Shown here piece after piece: positions 59,628 through 64,000 of a stretch of DNA of 64,000 bases. This DNA comes from DATFDN01 sp035685165 (GTDB lineage: Bacteria; Pseudomonadota; Alphaproteobacteria; Acetobacterales; Acetobacteraceae). The translations under genes were made by a program, and so were the position numbers. The DNA lies in NCBI GenBank assembly GCA_035685165.1, contig DASRBI010000008.1:62001-126000 (forward strand). Reading direction: 5' to 3'. Under the pieces are notes generated by a model. That model had not been told where the DNA came from. It did no database searches and saw only the letters and a program-made list of their open reading frames with translations. How positions within the stretch are numbered: position 1 is the first letter of the stretch; each line of letters opens with the position of its first letter.

Positions 59628-62549
59628 ATGAGCGTCGCTTCCGGTACCATCGCGAGTGCGGGCTCGCTTTCGCTCGGCCAGATCAATGCCTCGTGGCAAA
59701 GCCTGCCCGACCTGCCGCAATCGCTGCTCACCGCCGGCGCCAGCGCGACCGACCTTTATGTCGCGCCGGCGCCGACCGACGGCGGCCGGGTGCTCACCGT
59801 TGGCGCGGGCCAGGAATACGCCACGCTCGCGCAGGCGGTCGCCGCCTCGCAGGACGGCGACGTGATCGAGATTGAGGCCGGCACCTACGTCAACGACACG
59901 GCGATCGTGAACCACAAGATCACGATCGAAGGCGTCGGCGGCATGGTGAACCTGGTCGAGACCCAGCCGCTCGCCAACGAGAAGGGCATCCTCGTCATCA
60001 ACAACGATGCCACCATTGCCAACATCATCTTCTCCGGCGCGTGGATTCCGGACTCGGAAGGCGCCGACGGCGCCGGCATCCGCTATCAGGGCGGCAACCT
60101 GACCGTCGTCAATGATGTTTTCACTGGCAACCAGGATGGCCTGATGGGCAACCCAGTGGACGGGCTGCCCTCCAACAACATCACGATCGAGAACTCCACC
60201 TTCGCCAACAACGGCGTTCCGGTGCCGGGTTCTCCAGGTTACGGCTACACGCACGACGCCTATATCGGCTTCGTCGGCACCGCCACCGTCACCAACAGCG
60301 TGTTCGCGGGCAATGCCGGAGTCGGGCACGAGCTCAAAGACCGCGCCCAGGTCAGCAACATCTCCAACAACGTCATCGCAGACGTAACCTCGGCGGCGAG
60401 CTACACGGTGGACTTGCCGGACGGCGGCAACGCCACGCTCACCGGCAACTATATCCAGCAGAGCGCCCAGTCGCCGAACTGGGCCATCATCGACTATGCC
60501 GGCGAAGCCGAGCCCTATGTCTCAAACAGCCTTACGCTCACCGGCAACACGATCGTCAACCAGTCCACCTCGGCCTCGCCCGTGCTGGTGCGGAACCCCT
60601 CCAACGTCACCGCGCAGATCACCGGCAACACCATCGTCGGGCTCACCGAGCCGGAGTTCTCCAACGGCCCGTTCGTCGCCACCAACAACGTCAATGCCGC
60701 TGGGCAGAAATACGCCGACAGCAACCCCTCGCAACTGGTCCCGGCCGGGTTCATCAAGTTCACCGATTCCGCGCCGCACACGGTCACGCTTGCGAAGGGC
60801 GGAGTGATCGGCGGTGCCGGCCTGCTCACCGTACATGCCATCGCCGGCAAGACGACGACCGAGGGCGGCAGCGGCGGCCTGATCTATTCCGAAGGCACCA
60901 ATGTCGGCGGATCGCGGATCGTTACCGCGCCCGGCTCGACCAACCGCATCACGCTCGAAGGCCAGGACACCGTGCAGAGCCAGGGAAATGACCTGATCAC
61001 GGTGGGCACGCAGGACACGAACATCATCGTGACCGGGACCGCCGCCATCGCCAGCGGCTCCGCCACCAACACATACACCGTCAATGGCAGCGCGACCGTC
61101 ACCGGTGGGAACGGCAATGACTTCATTACCGTCGGGAACGGCGCATCTCTGGTGGTAAGCGGCCACGAAAACTTCCTCAAAGTGACCGAGCGCGGGGGCT
61201 CGGTGGTGATCGATGCCAATCTTGGCCAGGTCGTCACCTCAACGTCAGGCAGCGGATCCGCGGGGTCTGCGGCCACATTCGCGTACCCGCAGCCGGCTAC
61301 GAATGGCGGCAAGATTGCCGCGAACAACAGCCCGTCAATGCAGCTCATTGTCGGAACCCCGTGTCAGGACAGCGTCACGGGCGGTTCGGTCGTCGTACAA
61401 TGGCAGGGTCAGGGCTTTTCCTTCACCAGCAATGGCGGGTTGAGCCAAAGCGCCACCATCCAGCTTGGGTCTGAAGCGGACACCGTCACGAGCAACGAGG
61501 CAGACACGATTTACGCCGGCTCGGGGGATGATCTCATCATCCTCGAGGGCGGCGGGCAGACCGTCTACGCGAACTCCGGCACCCTCACGATCGGGGATCA
61601 CGGGGTCAGCGCGAACGCGAAGGCGACCGTCTATGGCGACGGCGGCGACTACACGTTCACCGGCGACACCGGCAACATTATCTACGTGGGCGGCAGCCTG
61701 GCCAGCACGATTGAGGCACAGCTTTCGAACCTCATCCTCGAGGGCGGCAGCGGGCATCTCACCGTCAATGGCGGTAGCCGCGAAACCATCACCGGCGGTT
61801 CGGGTGGGATCACCCTGAACGGCGGGGCGGCGGACACGATCACCACCGCCGCCGGCGCGGCCGACAGCATCAAACTGTCGGGCCCGTCCACCGTCTACAG
61901 CTACGGCACCGATCAGATCGACTTGGGCGGCGCGCTCAACCAGAACGTGACGGCCTACGGCACGGCGAGCATCAGCGACGCGCTCGGCGTCAACCACATT
62001 ACCCTGCTCGGCGACGACACCCTGACGACGGGCGGCGGCAGCGACACGATCAGCGTCGGGGCAGGGGCCAGCGCAAGCATCGCCACCTCGGCCTTGACAT
62101 TCCTGACCGAGACCGACGCGACGGTGGGCTACGCCGCGGTCAGTCCGGCGCAGGACAGCACGGCGACCGTGACCGGCAGCGCCACCATCAGCTCCGGCCC
62201 GGCGACGCCGCTCACCATCCGCACGGTGGCCGGCCAAAGCACGACGGTCACGCTTGGCAGCGGGAACGCCCAGGTGACCCTCGCCGGAGACGACACGCTG
62301 ACCTTCGGCAGCGGCAGCGCCGTCGTCACGGACCAGAGGCCGGCCGGCATGGCGGAGCTGTTCCGCTTCGTCCTCGGCAGCGGCGGCGGCACCGATGTCA
62401 TCAAGGGCTTCCGCGCCGGCATCGATCAGCTCAGCTTCCAGGGTGTCGGCGTGCAGTCGCAGACGGTCTCGGGCGGCAACACGATGCTGACGCTTACCGA
62501 CGGCACGCACGTCCAGCTAAATGGCGTGGTCGGCTTGTCGTTTTCCTGA
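59628..62549 (+). CDS. Large beta-helix / RTX-like repeat protein
   Basis: 973 residues. The first 350 form a parallel beta-helix (pectate-lyase-like: AQAVAASQDGDVIEIEAGTYV, ANIIFSGAW, repeats of ITIENSTF, TLTGNTIV). The rest is glycine/aspartate repeats of the RTX kind (GGNGNDFITVGNGAS, AGSGDDLIILEGGG). The end (GTDVIKGFRAGIDQLSFQG) resembles type I secretion substrates. It starts MSVASGTIASAGSLSLG, without a Sec signal, in keeping with a C-terminal secretion signal. Strong AAGGAG before the ATG. No type I transporter is adjacent. Likely a surface or biofilm protein. Confidence 0.82.
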   Translation: MSVASGTIASAGSLSLGQINASWQSLPDLPQSLLTAGASATDLYVAPAPTDGGRVLTVGAGQEYATLAQAVAASQDGDVIEIEAGTYVNDTAIVNHKITIEGVGGMVNLVETQPLANEKGILVINNDATIANIIFSGAWIPDSEGADGAGIRYQGGNLTVVNDVFTGNQDGLMGNPVDGLPSNNITIENSTFANNGVPVPGSPGYGYTHDAYIGFVGTATVTNSVFAGNAGVGHELKDRAQVSNISNNVIADVTSAASYTVDLPDGGNATLTGNYIQQSAQSPNWAIIDYAGEAEPYVSNSLTLTGNTIVNQSTSASPVLVRNPSNVTAQITGNTIVGLTEPEFSNGPFVATNNVNAAGQKYADSNPSQLVPAGFIKFTDSAPHTVTLAKGGVIGGAGLLTVHAIAGKTTTEGGSGGLIYSEGTNVGGSRIVTAPGSTNRITLEGQDTVQSQGNDLITVGTQDTNIIVTGTAAIASGSATNTYTVNGSATVTGGNGNDFITVGNGASLVVSGHENFLKVTERGGSVVIDANLGQVVTSTSGSGSAGSAATFAYPQPATNGGKIAANNSPSMQLIVGTPCQDSVTGGSVVVQWQGQGFSFTSNGGLSQSATIQLGSEADTVTSNEADTIYAGSGDDLIILEGGGQTVYANSGTLTIGDHGVSANAKATVYGDGGDYTFTGDTGNIIYVGGSLASTIEAQLSNLILEGGSGHLTVNGGSRETITGGSGGITLNGGAADTITTAAGAADSIKLSGPSTVYSYGTDQIDLGGALNQNVTAYGTASISDALGVNHITLLGDDTLTTGGGSDTISVGAGASASIATSALTFLTETDATVGYAAVSPAQDSTATVTGSATISSGPATPLTIRTVAGQSTTVTLGSGNAQVTLAGDDTLTFGSGSAVVTDQRPAGMAELFRFVLGSGGGTDVIKGFRAGIDQLSFQGVGVQSQTVSGGNTMLTLTDGTHVQLNGVVGLSFS

Positions 62550-62557
62550 ACCGGCAG

Positions 62558-62588
62558 CGCCCCTCCGTTCCCGCCTGACGGAGGGGCG
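62558..62588. terminator. Hairpin between convergent genes
   Basis: CGCCCCTCCG (62558-62567) and CGGAGGGGCG (62579-62588) form a perfect 10-base-pair stem with an 11-base loop. It lies between the stop of the repeat protein and the convergent stop of the hydrolase gene. There is no T-run, so it may serve as a bidirectional terminator only with help. Confidence 0.6.
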
Positions 62589-62596
62589 TCCGACGC

Positions 62597-63559
62597 TCAG
62601 ATAAACCGCGCCAGCCGCACCGCCGTATGTCCCCGGCTCGGCCGCAGGCTCGGCATCACGAGCAGGCACTCGTCATAAGGCGTGCGAATCTCCGTCGTCC
62701 CGTCGAGGGCGATCAGCGTGTTGCGCCGCGCAATCACCTCGCCGCCACGCCAGGGCTGCACGAAGGAGAAAGTGGCGGTGCTAGCCGTTACCGTCACCGT
62801 CACCTCCGCGCAGCGGGGCGGCGGCGGCTTCGCCCGCTCGTCGGTGCGATCGGCATCGATCAGCCCGACGCCGATCAGCAGCCGCCGCGTCGCGGCGAGC
62901 ATCATCTCGACTGTCCCCGGCTCCCAGTGCTGGCCGGCCTCCAGCAGATTGCCGACGAACTCGGTGTCGGGATCAGCAAAGCGCGGATAATCGATCAGCC
63001 GCCGCCCGCCGACATGCCCGCGGTCGGATACTACCAGCCCGGGGATCCCGATCGCGCACGCGAGCCGGCGGCCCTTCTCGGTCTCGCCGCACAGGATCAG
63101 CGGATCCGACGGCCACAGCATCGAATGAAGATCGAACAGGATGTCGGCATTATCGATCAGCGGACGGATCTCGCGCGCCCGGTCTAGCTCGCAGGAGCGT
63201 CGGGAACTGTCGAGCAGCGCCGGATCCCACACCCGGTTCATGTCCTCGTCGACGAAGCGCGACAGGGTCGGGTGCTGTGGATCAAAGCGGTCGAACGCAG
63301 CGAGATTCACGAACCCGAAGCTCAGCCGCCCGCGCCGCGGCCGCGGGCCGTCGCGCAGCAGACGGTCGAGCGCGATCGCGCCGGCGATCTCGTTGCCGTG
63401 CGCAAGCGCGAGCAGAAGGACATGCGGGCCCGGTTCGGACGACGCGAACGAAGTGAACCCCGGGATCCCGGTATTGCCGGCGCGCCAGCGGGCGATGTCG
63501 GGCACCTCCAACCCGACGTCGAATTTCGGCACCGCGGACGCGGCGGAAATCCCGCTCAT
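62597..63559 (-). CDS. Succinylglutamate desuccinylase/aspartoacylase-type zinc hydrolase
   Basis: 320 residues. Zinc-dependent amidohydrolase of the M14 AstE/ASPA family. The motif ALAHGNEIAGAIALDRLL holds the first His and Glu ligands, and ILFDLHSMLWPSD holds the last histidine. The C-terminal part is a beta-rich domain, as in ASPA. Substrate unknown (N-acyl amino acids are usual). ATG 63559 is preferred; the frame upstream runs into the divergent gene. Confidence 0.87.
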   Translation of the reverse strand: MSGISAASAVPKFDVGLEVPDIARWRAGNTGIPGFTSFASSEPGPHVLLLALAHGNEIAGAIALDRLLRDGPRPRRGRLSFGFVNLAAFDRFDPQHPTLSRFVDEDMNRVWDPALLDSSRRSCELDRAREIRPLIDNADILFDLHSMLWPSDPLILCGETEKGRRLACAIGIPGLVVSDRGHVGGRRLIDYPRFADPDTEFVGNLLEAGQHWEPGTVEMMLAATRRLLIGVGLIDADRTDERAKPPPPRCAEVTVTVTASTATFSFVQPWRGGEVIARRNTLIALDGTTEIRTPYDECLLVMPSLRPSRGHTAVRLARFI

Positions 63560-63697
63560 CGAACGGCGGCGACGGATCGCGGCCGGTCGCGGCCGGTCAG
63601 GCGTCGGTGGACCGCTGCTTGCTCCGCCATGCGACCACTCTATACCGCCGATGCCCGGCGGCAAACGCCGCCCCTGCGCTCGGAGGCCCTCGCCCTC

Positions 63698-64000
63698 ATG
63701 TCCGCACGGCTTCCCTTCGCGCACCGGCTCTGGCGCGCGCTGCCGCAGAGACAGCGCCGCACCGTCGCGACCCGCGCCGCCGCGCTGTTCGCACCCCGCA
63801 TCGCGCACATGCCGCTCGCGCCGTCGAGCGGCGTTGTCGTCGCCGGCGAACTGACCCGCGCCTCGGGGCTCGGCGAAGCCGCGCGCCTCGTCGTGCGCGC
63901 CGCCCGGCTATGCGGCATTCGCACCTGGGCGCTCGACGTCGGCACTCTGCTGCCGGCGCACCATGCCGACCTTGCCTTCGACTGCGACCAGGCTGCGGCG
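63698..64000 (+). CDS. Glycosyltransferase-like protein, 3' part beyond window
   Basis: The first 101 residues from ATG 63698; the window ends inside the gene. ATG 63629, in the same frame, would add 23 residues. The segment VVVAGELTRASGLGEAARLVVRAA is the glycine-rich N-terminus of a GT-B glycosyltransferase or a related sugar-processing protein, followed by GIRTWALDVG. The family call is tentative because only the first strands are seen. The gene is divergent from the hydrolase. Confidence 0.55.
   Translation, partial: MSARLPFAHRLWRALPQRQRRTVATRAAALFAPRIAHMPLAPSSGVVVAGELTRASGLGEAARLVVRAARLCGIRTWALDVGTLLPAHHADLAFDCDQAAA

Overview
The window is a 64 kb piece of a high-GC alphaproteobacterial chromosome. 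Nearly all of it is gene-dense core DNA with many stop/start overlaps (ATGA, GTGA, TGATG). Gene content fits Rhodospirillales, and Acetobacteraceae is my best guess: MlaEF next to dnaB-alr, a class II DAHP synthase, two-domain MaeB malic enzyme, an NDUFAF7/MidA-type methyltransferase beside lgt and pgeF, UbiK, and PEP-CTERM genes. No species marker was read, so the family assignment is an inference.

Layout. 1-3.9 kb: dnaB (5' cut), alr, mlaE, mlaF. 4-15 kb: MaoC dehydratase, TPR/glycosyltransferase-like protein, cyclase, msrQ, DUF3108 protein, LLM oxidoreductase, rpiA, map, radC, amidase, c-type cytochrome, LysR regulator, tRNA-Val. 15.5-23.3 kb: DsbA-like protein, prmA, SCP2-type thiolase, gltA, tlyA, maeB and then a gene that ordinary gene calling would miss: a 72-residue SelW-type selenoprotein with an in-frame TGA. 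23.4-39.2 kb: a 1,171-residue flavin/iron-sulfur oxidoreductase, class II DAHP synthase, pncB, folC, a GH42-like hydrolase, uvrC, folB, a FolM-like reductase, a DUF1223 protein and uvrB. 39.3-43.3 kb: a PEP-CTERM pocket (PEP-CTERM protein, ThiF-nitroreductase fusion, LuxI-like acyltransferase). 43.5-47.5 kb: rpsM-rpsK-rpoA-rplQ, rarA, tRNA-Phe.

47.5-53.2 kb is an accessory island next to tRNA-Phe. It holds an integrase remnant, a nickel/cobalt permease, a decayed IS3-family transposase, a ModE-type regulator, an unknown protein coupled to an aldehyde dehydrogenase, and a MobB-like protein with a damaged P-loop; it ends in a cluster of short repeats. 53.2-64 kb returns to core genes (proC, YbjN, ubiK, hldD, lgt, midA-like, pgeF, lipoprotein). 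It then carries a 973-residue beta-helix/RTX-like protein, an aspartoacylase-type hydrolase and the start of a glycosyltransferase-like gene.

The strongest discovery is the selenoprotein at 23048-23266. It has CxxU at the SelW active-site position, good downstream family similarity after the TGA, and a hairpin at the distance expected of a bacterial SECIS. It implies that the organism decodes UGA as selenocysteine. Secondary points of interest are the ThiF-nitroreductase/acyltransferase pair, the metal-cofactor island and the REP-like inverted repeat pair at 36.8 kb.
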